Assembly: GCA_016946835.1 (NCBI GenBank) | Contig: JACVTC010000117.1 | Coordinates: 471,501 to 531,034 of the forward strand | Reading direction: 5' to 3' | From: Neocallimastix lanati (nom. inval.) | Lineage: Eukaryota; Neocallimastigomycota; Neocallimastigomycetes; Neocallimastigales; Neocallimastigaceae | Length of the DNA: 59,534 nt | Shown: positions 11,882-24,105 of the stretch, one piece after another | Position numbering within the stretch: position 1 is the stretch's first letter | How the letters are laid out: the number at the start of each line of letters is the position of its first letter | Translations under genes and position numbers: made by a program | The notes under the pieces: model-generated | Told to the model about the DNA's origin: nothing | Databases searched by the model: none | The model's input: the letters and a program-made list of their open reading frames with translations, nothing else

Positions 11882-14379
11882 ATGTAAATAATTTTAATAT
11901 ATATTGAAGATTTTATAATGCAAAAAAAAAAAAAAAAAATTATTACGATATACTGAAAAAATTAGAAAAAAAAAAAATAAAAAAAAAGTATTAAAAATGG
12001 GAGTAATAATAAATAAAAATGAGAAAAATAAATAATAGTGTATATTATATAATTTATAATTAATAAATTATAATAAAAATGAAAATCATATAATCAAAAA
12101 AAAAAAAAAAAATAAAAATACCAGTAGTAATTTAACCATTAAAAGATATTTATAAAAATTTAAAAGATTTAATAAAAGAAATTGAATTAGTAATAAATAA
12201 TATATTTAATAATAGTAATAAAAAAATAATTATTATAAAAATAATAATAATTTTCTTTTATTATAACTGATCTTAAATAATCTTAAGTGGATAAAAAAAA
12301 AAAGAAAAAAAAAATAAGAAAGAAATGAAAAAAATAATTATAGTTTTAAAAATTATTTTAAAGAGTTTTTTTTAGCAAATGAAATTGAATTACATAATAT
12401 ATTTTCGTTTGCATAATCAAATATATATATATATATATTTTTTTATTATTATTATTACTTTATCTTGTAATAAAAAAAATTAAAATATAAAATATAAAAT
12501 ATAAATAGTAATAAGAAAAAAATAAATAATTAAATAAATAATTAAATAAATAATTGCAGTTTAAAAAAAAAAAAAAATATTTTTAAGAGTTAAAATTTGA
12601 ATGAAATTTAATGAAATATATATGATTATATATTTATTATTATTATTTTTTTCTATTTGATTGTAAAATGAAAAATAAAAAAAAATCAAGAAAAAAAAAA
12701 AAAAAAAAAATATTACCTTAATTTTAATTAAATAAAAATGTTATTATTCTTAATAGAAATAAAAAATAAGCTTTTTAATTAATTTTTTTTATTTTTTTTT
12801 TTTTTTTTTACAGATATAAAGTTAAGGAATAAATAAATAAATATATAAATAAATAAATAAATAAATAAGAGAGAAAGAAACCAAAAATTATTTGTACATG
12901 AATTTCATTATATATTAGTTATAATTCTATTTATATAAATAAAAGAGAGAATTTTTATTTTTTTTTTTTTTTTATATATTGATATAAATCTTAAGTATAA
13001 ATGCATATAATTAATGGACTTTTCGAAATTAATAAAATAAAATTTTAATAAATATCTAATAAAACCAATTAATAAAATAAAATTTTAATAAATATCTAAT
13101 AAAACCAATAAGTATAAAATACGTAAAAATATATATATTTTTAGTTATTTTAGTTTATAAATTTACCATTATGTAATTAAAAAAAAAATTCTAATTAAAT
13201 AAAAAATTAAAAAGATAAAAATAAAGAAAAGTATACAAAATAAAGTGAAATAAATAAATAAAAAAAATATATATATATATTCTCTTTTTTTCTTTATTAT
13301 ATAATATTATAAATTAAATAAAAAAAAAATTTTTTTTTCTTAATTAATTAGAAATATAATATTATAAATTGAATAAAAACAAAAATTTTAATTTAAAAAT
13401 TTACTTTATAATTATTAAAGATTTAATTAAAGGAAATATTTAAAAACTATTATTTTTAATTTTTTTTTTTTTTTAAAAAAAAATGAAATAAAAAACAATT
13501 TTGAATGTTTAAAGTTTCATTTATGGAAATACAAGAAGTTCTTTTTTTTTTTTTCTATTTATTTATTTATTTATTTATTTCTATTATTTATTTATTCAAA
13601 ATAAAAAAAAAAAAATACAACTTTTCACATTAAAAAAGTATTCAACAAAAAAAACATATGTACATATATATATATTACTTTTTTTCTAAATTATTAAAAT
13701 ATGTAGTATTAATTAATATTTTAAATGTTCATTATTAATAAAAAAAAACATTTTCATTTTTAAATATATATTAAAAAAAAAAAATAAAATAAAATAAAAA
13801 TTAATTAATTTTCTTTATTTATAATTAATACAAACATTTTTTTTTTTTTTTTATGGAATATATAATTTTAAACTTATTAAAAGTTTTTAACTTAAATTTT
13901 ATTATTTAATATATTTACAATAGTAGTATAAAAAAAAAAAGACGCTATAATAATAACAATAATAACTATTACATAATATTTTTTCTTCTTAATTAGTTCT
14001 TTTTTTTATTTTATTATTTATTTATTTATTTATTTATTATACACATAAATGTATATCAATTAATTTTGCATATGTAATTTGGTATTTTTTTTTTTTTTTT
14101 TTACTTTACACGCAAGAAAAAGTATAAAAGAGAATAAAAATTTTTAATTTAAATTTTTTTTTTTTTTATTATTATTATTATAATTATTACCAAAAAAAAA
14201 AAAAATAAAAAAAAAAAAAAAACGCCATTCTGTTATATATATATAAAAAAAAAAAAAAAAAAAAAAAAAAACATATTAATTATTTATATATAAAAAAAAA
14301 AATTAAACCATTTTCTTTATAATTTAGTATTACACTATATTAAGTAAATAATTATTAATAATATATATAATAAGAAAAA
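11882..14379. other. A+T-rich spacer between paralogues 2 and 3
   Basis: No gene seen. It contains many poly-A/T runs, an ATTT array near 13555-13585 and a perfect tandem duplication of 40 bases (13027-13066 and 13067-13106). Confidence 0.6.
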
Positions 14380-15507
14380 ATGAAATTTACTACACGATTA
14401 TTTATTTTAGCTGCAACATTTGTTACTCTTGTTTATTCTATTCCAACTGAAAATAGAGATGAAACAAAATCAAAAAATATTAATTGGAATGATATTAATT
14501 TAGATAGTATGGATCTCAATGAACTTAAGGATACTTTAAAAAATATTGCTAGTAATAAGACAAATGGTGATAAAATTGGATTAGAAAATATTAATTGGGA
14601 TAATATTAATTTAAATAATATGGATCCCAATGACCTTGAGGAAATTTTAAAAATTATTGCTAGTAATAAGTCACTTAATAATGAGACCGGATTAGAAAAG
14701 ATTGATTGGAATGATATAAATTTAGATAATGTTGACCCCAATGACCTTGGGGACATTATTAGTAATATTGCTAGAGATAATGATTTCTCTTCAAATAACA
14801 GTACCAACATTACTTTAGATACTAACAGTGACGCTTGTGAAAATGCATTGGACGACTATCAGGAATGTTTGATTGATAATATTGAATTCCAAAAAGGTGA
14901 TGTTGATTATATTTGCTCCGTATACAATAGTGAAAAATGTCAAAAGCTATACAACGAGGGGGCAGTAATCATTCCTGAATGTCAAAAAATAGACGGTGTT
15001 TCGAAAACTTTATTAGATAATATGGTTAAAATTAGTCAGCTTTCCTTATCCTTAAAATGTAGTAAAGATGAAAATGGCCAATACTGTCCACTAAATGAAC
15101 TTGCACTATTAAATGATAGTGAAGAAGATGGTTTTATCACCTTTAAAAATGAAAGTACACTTTTTGATAACGCTCTCGGTAACACCTGTAAATCTAAAAA
15201 ATGTACAATGACTTATACCGATGCTCTTTCAGAAATGAGGGCCTCAGAAGATGAAATTATTTCACTTCTTTCCCTACTAGATAATATAGATATTATTTCC
15301 ATGAAAGAAAAGAGACAAATTAAAGATCAAGATTTTGATCGAGAAAACGATAAATTATTAAGCCAATTGGAAGAATATTTGAAATCTAGTAATTGTACTC
15401 AATATTTTGCCAACGTTGAATCTGGAATCAGTCGTCCATCTTCCATTTTTAGAGTTATCCATGCCTTATTCATTAGTTTAGGCTTATTACTATTTATTTT
15501 AATTTAA
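14380..15507 (+). CDS. Secreted ten-cysteine protein, paralogue 3, with N-terminal repeats
   Basis: A 375-residue member of the same family. After the signal peptide (about residues 1-20) it carries an extra asparagine- and aspartate-rich block made of three repeats of about 37 residues (about 33-137), each with an INW-x-x-INL-type start, a DPNDL-type centre and an IASNK-type end. The ten-cysteine domain then follows (DACENAL, CSKDENGQYCP, NTCKSKKC), with a KRQ site and a C-terminal hydrophobic tail (about 355-375). The repeats are encoded at about 14476-14790 and are cysteine-free, so they look like a spacer or binding module inserted in front of the conserved domain. Function unknown. Confidence 0.85.
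   Translation: MKFTTRLFILAATFVTLVYSIPTENRDETKSKNINWNDINLDSMDLNELKDTLKNIASNKTNGDKIGLENINWDNINLNNMDPNDLEEILKIIASNKSLNNETGLEKIDWNDINLDNVDPNDLGDIISNIARDNDFSSNNSTNITLDTNSDACENALDDYQECLIDNIEFQKGDVDYICSVYNSEKCQKLYNEGAVIIPECQKIDGVSKTLLDNMVKISQLSLSLKCSKDENGQYCPLNELALLNDSEEDGFITFKNESTLFDNALGNTCKSKKCTMTYTDALSEMRASEDEIISLLSLLDNIDIISMKEKRQIKDQDFDRENDKLLSQLEEYLKSSNCTQYFANVESGISRPSSIFRVIHALFISLGLLLFILI
14476..14790 (+). repeat. Three in-frame repeats of about 111 bp inside paralogue 3
   Basis: The three units begin near 14479, 14590 and 14701 and encode variants of INWNDINLD...DPNDL...IASNK. The DNA copies are clearly alike but not identical, so they arose by internal tandem duplication and have since diverged. 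Confidence 0.8.
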
Positions 15508-15767
15508 ATTTTATTTTAAAATTAATAACTAATTATAATTAAGAAAATTAAAAAAAAAAAAGTAAAGAAAAAAAAAGAAAAGAAAAGAAAAAAGTCGAAA
15601 TATATATTAATGTTTTGGTTAAAAAAAAAAAAAAAAATTATTACTATTAAATTATTCACCATTTTCTTATTTTTTTGAAATTTTTAATAGTAATTTAGAG
15701 ATAATGAATCCTCTAATTTAAATTTTTGAATTTATATAATTATTATTTAAAAATAATTATTATTATA

Positions 15768-15807
<40 letters not shown>

Positions 15808-17591
15808 TCAATTTTTTTTTCTTATTTTTCAATTAAATATAAAAATTAATAATAAACATAAATTCTATATATTATTACTTTTATATATTTATATATATTT
15901 ATAATTTTAATTGTTTGAAAGCTCTATTATGAAATTTTTTTTTTTTTACTTATATAACTTTTTTTTTTTTTTTTTTTTTTTTTTGATGATAGTTAACTTG
16001 GAAATAATGAACTATTATAATTTTATGTATTTTTATATTATTAAAAAAAAAAAAAATTTTTTTTTTTTTTGAAAATATAAACATTAAAATATGATATAAT
16101 AAAATTTTATAATATATTTAAATTAAAATGTGTATATGTATATATTTCTTATAATTTTATCAACTATAGAACAAGTGAAAACATTTATAATATAGTATAA
16201 GTAAATTACCAATATCCGATATCATTTTAAATATTAATATCATCACTAATATTAATTAAAATAAATTTAGTGATAAGAATTCAATATCCTTATTATTATA
16301 ATAATATTTGCCAAAAAAAAAAAAAAAAAAAAAAAAAAGAAAGAAAAATATATATGTGAATGATTATTTCTGTTAGGGATGTTATAATCATTTATATTAT
16401 TTTATATTAATTTTGTAAAAAAAAAAAAAAATAAATTACTAAAATATTTTTTTATTCATTATTTATTGTTATATATATATTGTGGATTAAATAAGGTTAA
16501 GGAATGTATGGTTAGATTTTAATATGATTGATATTGTATTGATAATAAATTTAAAATTTAATTAATTAGATTTTTGATAAGGAAAAAAAAAAAAAAAAAA
16601 AAAGAAAAAGAAAAAAAAGGGAAAAAAATAATAATATTATAATTAGTATTAGTATTCATAAAAGTATTTCATATGAAATATTATTAAAAAATTAAAAAGC
16701 TCAAAGTAAAAAATTTTAATTTATCATATATTTATAATAAAAAAATAAATAAATCAGTATAATAAAAAGAAAAAATAATAATATTATTATTAATAATAAT
16801 AAAAATGATGATAGTAAAAAAAATTTAATTTAAAATTTAATTAAAAATAAAATTTTTTTAGTTTAAAAATTTTGTCTAATTTAACATTTTTTTTTTAACT
16901 TTAATCTCAATTATTTAATAGTAACAATAATATATTGATAATATTAATAATACAATAATTCATAATAATTAATTATTGGCAAATAACATTTTATATTAAA
17001 TCTATTTGGTTAGTTATTATATCATAAAATTAACACCTTTCCTTACAATATTTTTTTTGTTATAATTATTATATAATATTCTTTTTTATCTAACAAATTT
17101 TCTTTTTTTTTTTTTTTTTAACTTTTATTAATCGCAATTATTTAATAATAATAACAATAATAATAATATATTAATAATATTAATCATACTACAATTAATG
17201 CTTTCCCTTACATGTTCTTAGAATTTTTTTTTATTAGAGTCCCGCCTAGGCTATAATTATTATATACATTAAAAAAATGTTTTAATGATTTAATTTCTTT
17301 AAGATTAATATTTATTTTATAAAATTTTCAATTCTCAATTGTCATCTAATTTAAATAAAAGTCATTTAATTAATAATAACAATATGAAATTATAAATATT
17401 AATATTTTTAAATAAATCTATTTTATAATATTTTATAATATATATAAATTAATATAATTATAATTCTTCTGTCTCCCCTAAAAAGATATATATTATCATC
17501 TTCACACCATAGATTAAGTATTTACTTTTAAATCCATCTAATTATATTTTTTATTATTATTAAATATTTAAAATAAAGTTTATAAAAAAGT

Positions 17592-17629
<38 letters not shown>

Positions 17630-17942
17630 TATTAAATATTATTTTAATATAAATTATTGGAAAATAGGAAAATTGTAAATATAAAAAATTTATCATCATC
17701 AAAAAAAAAAAAAAATTAAATATTAATATTTCTGTAGTATATTTATATTTATTTTTTAACTTCTGATTCATCCCTCATAACTAGTTTTTTTTATTGATTA
17801 CATATTATTATATTATTATAAAAAATAAAAAAAAAATTAAAAATAAAAATAATAAAAATAAAAATAAAATGAAAAAAAAAAGAATATATTATATATTTAA
17901 TTAAAAAAAAAAAAAAAAAAAGAATATATTATATATTTAATT

Positions 17943-17985
<43 letters not shown>

Positions 17986-18028
17986 ATATATTATATATTT
18001 AATTAATTAAAAAAAAAAAAAAAAAAAA
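15508..18028. other. Gene-free A+T-rich region
   Basis: No coding frame or RNA gene seen. Poly-A/T tracts of up to about 30 bases are frequent. A tiny less A+T-rich patch at about 17235-17260 has no features I can assign. Confidence 0.6.
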
Positions 18029-18351
18029 CCCTCACGAATCTAACTTACATCTATTCATTTAGTAGTCATTAGTTATATATAAAATACTTCTGATATTGGA
18101 TAATAATGGTCATTATTATTAGATATCAAAGAAAATTTATTATTCCTCAAAAAAAAAAAAAAAAAAAAAAAGAATATATTATATATTTAATTAATTAAAA
18201 AAAAAAAAAAAAAAAAAAAAAAGAAAAAAAACCCTCACGAATCTAACTTACATCTATTCATTTAGTAGTCATTAGTTATATATAAAATACTTCTGATATT
18301 GGATAATAATGGTCATTATTATTAGATATCAAAGAAAATTTATTATTCCTC
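17872..18351. repeat. Segmental duplication with poly-A-linked units
   Basis: A block of about 120 bases starting CCCTCACG and ending ATTCCTC occurs at 18029-18148 and again at 18232-18351, apparently without change. Each copy is preceded by a poly-A tract and GAATATATTATATATTTAAT; this lead-in occurs four times (near 17881, 17922, 17985 and 18172). Confidence 0.8.
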
Positions 18352-18679
18352 TTCTAACTGTAAACAAGTATCATATAATAAAATTGCTAATAATGTAAAA
18401 ATTATAATAATAATAATAATAATAATTCATATATAAATATATTGAAATAATATAAAATTTATATAAACTAATTTACAACTATTCTTCTTAAGTTTATTAT
18501 TTTTTATATATTATAATAAATATTATTTATTATTACTAGTCATAATTATTAATTATTATTAATTATTATAATATTTTAATGATTTATTATTATTTATAAT
18601 TATTCATTTTTTTTTTTTTAATTTATAATTATTATTTATTATTATTCATTATTAATAAAAGTAATAATTTTGACATACA

Positions 18680-18970
18680 TAATGAGTACCCAACTCCCAT
18701 TATGACCATAACGGATATGACTGTCAAGTGGGAAATACTGGAATACTAGTACAGCATCGCCCCTCCACACGTCGTTACATATCTGCCTGGGGCTATATTC
18801 CCTAACATATATCTTCATTGACTACGAGCATTCGGAATAGGAGTCATTCACCCCTCCAATGGGTGTAATCATTGGTGTGAGGATATAATATCATCAGTTC
18901 CTATGATTAAGTTGTAGCGTAGTATCACAGGAGTTGGGTCCAATAGGCTACCAAGGGAAAGCCTATCGTC
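18680..18970. other. G+C-rich island with inverted repeats; possible structured RNA or small element
   Basis: This block has far more G and C than anything around it and no open frame. ACCCAACTCC at 18688-18697 pairs perfectly with GGAGTTGGGT at 18930-18939, enclosing the block. Smaller pairings are GCCCC/GGGGC (18759-18763, 18789-18793), CCTC plus CCAATG with CATTGG plus GAGG (18853-18861, 18870-18882) and ATAGGCT/AGCCTAT (18943-18949, 18960-18966). I could not match it to SRP RNA, RNase P or MRP RNA, or spliceosomal RNAs. It could be an unplaced non-coding RNA gene or a small transposable-element relic. Confidence 0.45.
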
Positions 18971-19738
18971 ATTATTAATAATTTATAATTATTAACTATT
19001 ATTTATTATTTATTACTTATTTATTATTTATTATTAAGTATTACTTATTATTTGTTATTATTATTTATTATTTATTATTTATTATTTATTATTTATTATT
19101 TATTATTTATTATTTATTATTTATTATTAAATTATTTATTATTTTTTATTTTTTAATAAATACTCATATTAATCATTATTATTTATTATTTACTACTATT
19201 TATTATTTATTATTTATTTATGATTAATAGGTATTAATAATTATTGGTTATTATTATTACTATTTATTATTAATTATTTATTATTAAATATTTAATAAAA
19301 AATATAACTATTTACCAACATTTATTGTAATGAGATACAAATATTTATACAATAAAATATTATGAATTATAGAATTGTATTAATACGTATTGTAATAGTT
19401 AGTAAATAAAATTAATAATATATCATCATCACTAAAATGTGGTATATACACACAATAAATTATCATTATTATTTTTATTTTAATTATTTATTTATAATTA
19501 TTACTATTTATTTTAATTATTTATTAGTATTTATTATTAATTGTTTATAATTATTATTTATTATTATTTATTATTTATTATTTATTTAATTATATATTCT
19601 TTATTCTTTTATTAAAATTTTTATATAAAAATATATAAAAATATATAAAAATATATATAATTATATAAAATATCTATGTATCTATAGATCTATATTATTT
19701 TCGGTTTAAAAGTTTTAATAAAAATAGTAAAGAAGTTA

Positions 19739-19783
<45 letters not shown>

Positions 19784-20354
19784 ATTAAATGACAAAAAAG
19801 TTTATATTTGTGATAATATTTAAAGTATTATCCTAAACTTTTTTTTTTTTTTTATTTTATTATTTTTTTATTTTTTAAATATTGATAAACAATAATTTTA
19901 ATTATATTATTTTTCTTTTTTTAAAAGTTTTATCGTTGACTAAATATTAATAATAAGTATTATAATTTATTTTCCTTTTAAATAATAATATTTTAAAATC
20001 AATAATTATAAAAGCATATATATATATATCATAAATAATCATATATATAAATATTTAAATAAATTAGTACTTTTAAATATATAAAATTATATTAATTCCA
20101 TATTATTATTAATATATATTTCCATATATTATTTAATTATCTAAAAATTTAAGTTAGTTTTATTGCCACAAATATTTTTTTTTTTAAAAAAAAATTTAAA
20201 ATAATATAAAAAAAGAAAAGTTTTTTTTTTTTTAAATATTTAAAATATACTTAAATAATTAATTGATAATAGTTATTATTATTAGTAAATTATCAAAAAC
20301 AACAACAACAATAATATTGACAAAATAAACAAAAAGTTTGAATAAAAAAAAAAA
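18971..20354. other. Gene-free region, microsatellites
   Basis: ATT/ATTT-type arrays (about 19000-19140 and 19195-19290) and a long poly-A tract (about 19746-19780), with no coding frame. The last part leads into the A-rich leader of the protease gene, with an ACAACAACAACA stretch near 20299. Confidence 0.6.
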
Positions 20355-21173
20355 ATGGATAATGCCAATTTTGATAATGATAATAAATTAACAACCGAGA
20401 CTGTTGTTAAACCAGACCAAGAATTTAAAAAAAGACCAGTTCAAAAACAAAATGAGAAGGAATCAAACCACCAAGAAAATAATAATGAACAAGAAGGTGA
20501 AGGTGAAGGTGAAGGTGAAGATGAGTCAGAATATGAATATGAATATGAATATGTACCATCAACAGCTCTCTATATAATAGGTATTGGCGCTCTTATATTT
20601 ACAGTAGGATTTTTAATATTTATTAATCTTAATTATCCAATGAGTAAACATTTAAAACAAATGTTTATTGGTTCACTTATTGATTTTAAAAATCAATTCT
20701 TTATGAAAAAAGTTTACATTGCTGCTGTTGGTATATTTATCGTATTCCAAATATTCACTACCATTACGCAAATACTTATCAAATATATACAACCGGATGC
20801 AAGTAATTCAACAAATAAAGATTTAAATGATTTTGCTGGTTCCTCGGTGATAGGTGCTTTTATAATTGCTGGTATTATTTTTCCGGTTGGTGAAGAATTA
20901 ATTTTTAGAAAACTTCTATTCGGTATTCTTAATCATTTTTCAACTCTATTAGCTTTTATTGTATCAAGTTTTGTTTTTGCCTTCTATCACTTTGAATTTA
21001 GTATTCAAAAACTTAAGGAGGAATATATTCGTTTCCCAATATATTTATTTGCTGGACTTATGTTTGCCTATGTCTATAATGACACAGGTTGTATTTTAGC
21101 TACTATGCTTGGTCATATTTTAAACAATAGTTATACTGTTATCTTAAGTCTTTTAGGCGTATTACAACAATAA
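20355..21173 (+). CDS. CPBP-family intramembrane glutamic protease (Abi/CAAX-type)
   Basis: A 272-residue membrane protein. The N-terminal 70 residues are hydrophilic and acidic, with GE and EY dipeptide repeats (46-66). Several membrane segments follow (about 71-92, 118-145, 163-180, 196-211 and 229-268). The CPBP signatures are present: EExxxR (E180, E181, R185), a histidine in FYHFEF (H212) and GHxxNN (H254, N257, N258). In the family the two glutamates and the histidines form the active site that cleaves within the membrane; eukaryotic relatives trim prenylated CAAX proteins, and bacterial ones have varied roles. Its substrate is unknown. The last 27 codons are duplicated just downstream. 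Confidence 0.85.
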   Translation: MDNANFDNDNKLTTETVVKPDQEFKKRPVQKQNEKESNHQENNNEQEGEGEGEGEDESEYEYEYEYVPSTALYIIGIGALIFTVGFLIFINLNYPMSKHLKQMFIGSLIDFKNQFFMKKVYIAAVGIFIVFQIFTTITQILIKYIQPDASNSTNKDLNDFAGSSVIGAFIIAGIIFPVGEELIFRKLLFGILNHFSTLLAFIVSSFVFAFYHFEFSIQKLKEEYIRFPIYLFAGLMFAYVYNDTGCILATMLGHILNNSYTVILSLLGVLQQ

Positions 21174-21295
21174 TATAAATTAATAATAATAATAATAATA
21201 ATAAATTGAAATTTAGCTACTATGCTTGGTCATATTTTAAACAATAGTTATACTGTTATCTTAAGTCTTTTAGGCGTATTACAACAATAATATAA

Positions 21296-21329
<34 letters not shown>

Positions 21330-21336
21330 TGAAATT
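21095..21336 (+). repeat. Tandem duplication of the 3' end of the protease gene
   Basis: The end of the coding region (from TTTAGCTACTATGCTTGG), its stop codon and the following TAA/AAT microsatellite at 21095-21211 are repeated from 21212 with a period of 117 bases. The second copy is non-coding and differs mainly in microsatellite length. Confidence 0.9.
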
Positions 21337-22000
21337 AACATTTTAATAAAAAAAATACTAATAATAATAATAGTAATAATAATAATAATAATTTAAAAAG
21401 ACATAAATAATAAAAGGCAAATTGCAAAACATAATAAATAACCATTATCCATTATCTATATAAAATAAGTTATACATAATATAATAATATAATATACAAA
21501 CTGTAAATTACTAAAAAAAAAAAAAAATAAAATAAAATAATTTTAAATTATAAATATATAGTTACTATTTATAAATAATAAATTATAAATTATAGATAAT
21601 AATAATAAAAGATATAAATAATATTGACTTTAATATTGAATCTTTCTTTTTTTTTAAAATATTTATATTAAATGACTATTTTAAAATTATAGAATATATA
21701 TATATAAATAGATATAAATAGTATATAGTATATAGCATTATAAGTTATATATATATATATTAAAAAAAAAAATTCATATTTATTAAATCTTTAACTTTTT
21801 TAATTAATATATTTATTTCTATTTATTTATTTATTTATTTTATTTAATTTTATATTTTTATTTTTATTTTTTTGTTGTTTTTGTTTTTAACAAATAAAAA
21901 TATTTATAGGGATTTTACATAACATAATATTTATCTTGTTTATTTTTTCTATTTTCTATGATATTATATATATATATATATAATTAATAAATAATTTATT

Positions 22001-22041
<41 letters not shown>

Positions 22042-22359
22042 TTATTTATTTTTGTTATTTCTATTTCATTCTATAAATTGAATATTTTCTCTGAAAATAA
22101 ATAATTAGGATATTAAAAATTATAAAAAATTTAAAAAAAAAAAAAAGATTGTTGTTTCTTTTTTTTTTTTTTTTTTTTTTTGACCTCTAAAAAAAATACT
22201 ATTACTTTTTTTTTTTTCTTTAGCTTAATAATATTTTTTTTTTTATATTAATATTATATTTTATCTAAAAGTAATATTATTTTTATTCTAAAATATTTTT
22301 AACTTTTTTTTTTTTTTTTATTAAAAAAAAAAAAAAAAAAAAGAAGATATTTATTTGTT
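21337..22359. other. Convergent intergenic region
   Basis: No gene seen. It separates the plus-strand protease from the minus-strand CotH gene, so it should hold both 3' ends. Poly-T tracts at about 22005-22039, 22158-22181 and 22307-22341 and AT arrays fill most of it. Confidence 0.55.
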
Positions 22360-24072
22360 TTATTTGGAACAGTAGGATTGAATTCCACACCATTGATTAT
22401 TTTCATAACCCCATTGACCATCATTATCTGTTTCATATACCTTACAACTCTTACAGCAGGAATAACCTAATTCTTCAGACCAACATGCTTCATCTTGAGT
22501 GGGTTCATCATAGGGAGTAAGACCACACCATTCTTGTTTATTAAAGTCATAACCCCAATCACCGTTATCATCATGAGCATAAACCGTAGTTTCATTAGAA
22601 CTACAGCATGAATAACCAACTACTTCAGACCAACATTGATATGGTGATTGATTAGTGGTTGGAGTTTGTTCAGCTTCTTGTGTTGGTTCTGATGTTGGTT
22701 CTGCTGAAGGTTCAGTAGGTGGAATTGGTTGTTGTTGTGGATTTCCATTTCCCATATCACCCCAAGGACCACTTGGAGCAACATCAAAACTTGCTTCAAC
22801 ATTTTTGTTAGTAGTATATTGATAGTTTTCATCCATATAAACTGGATCACATTCAATATCGTAAGCTTTACAAACGTATCTATATCTCATAAGAATCCAA
22901 TATTTTATACCGTAACCTTTACTCATAGCATTATCAGTAACAGTAGTGAATTCACTATTGGCATCCCATTGTTCAATTGAATAATCCATACCATACTTAT
23001 TAATAACACCTGGAAGGTTTCCATTTTCATCTGGTGTTTTTTCTTCAATAATGTAAGGTTTAATTAATTCTTTTAATTCATCAATACGTGGGAAAAGAAT
23101 GGTTGGGTTGAACGCTTCCCTAACAAAATTCTTAAGAATATTTTCAAAACGAGTTGGATCCTTGAAAATTAAAATTTCAATAAGATGTTGATGTAAAGTA
23201 GACCATTCAGAAAATGGATAGGATGGGAAATCTGTACTGACAATGGAATGAGGGAAAATGGCAACAAAGCTAGCATCTTGACCAAGGTCAGCATCGAAAT
23301 CGTAGTAAATAATAGTCCATTTACCACCCTTCTTTTTGTAAACGTTGAAGTTGTGACCATTGAAAAGGAAATGATCCCATGAACCAGATAAATATTCATA
23401 AGCAATTTCATATAAAAATTGATCTATATCAAAAATATCTTCGATATCTTCAGCAGATTGAGCATTATCTAAAGTTGTTAAAAATTCAATCCATTCAGGA
23501 TTTTCAGTGATTTCATCATTTTCATTGACACATCCAGTGGCACTACTTTCTACAGTTAAAGAACATAAAGCTTCTTTACATTTATATAAATTTGTGGTAT
23601 CCCCATCATTATATTCTAATTTAGCCCAAGAAATCTTTGGTGAATCCATTATAACATATATTCCCATATAATTATCATTAATATATAAGGAAATGTAATT
23701 TGCAGAAATAGAAGTTAAACCTAAACGATTATGCATATCACAAGCTAATTTAGATCTTAATAAGGTAGGTTCACGGGCATCAGAACGAATTCTAAATTGG
23801 GAACGACCATATAATTCATCATTTCCACGAATTTTAACATTAAAAGCTTGTCTACCGTATGTACGAGCTGAATTACCACCAATTGAAAAAGTAACCTTTT
23901 TGAATGATTTTTTTTCTCTTTAACCCATTGCATAAAAAAAAATTTAATATATATAAAAAAAAATTGAAAATATAAAATAATATTATGATTCCCATTTTAG
24001 ATATTTATTATATATATATATATATATATTGGTATGTGAAAAAAAAAAAAAAATTCAAATTATGTATTAATT

Positions 24073-24105
<33 letters not shown>

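Noticed and set aside
18680-18970. Known RNA genes (SRP RNA, RNase P/MRP RNA, U snRNAs) for the G+C-rich island
   Set aside because: I could not find their diagnostic motifs by eye on either strand; left as unidentified.
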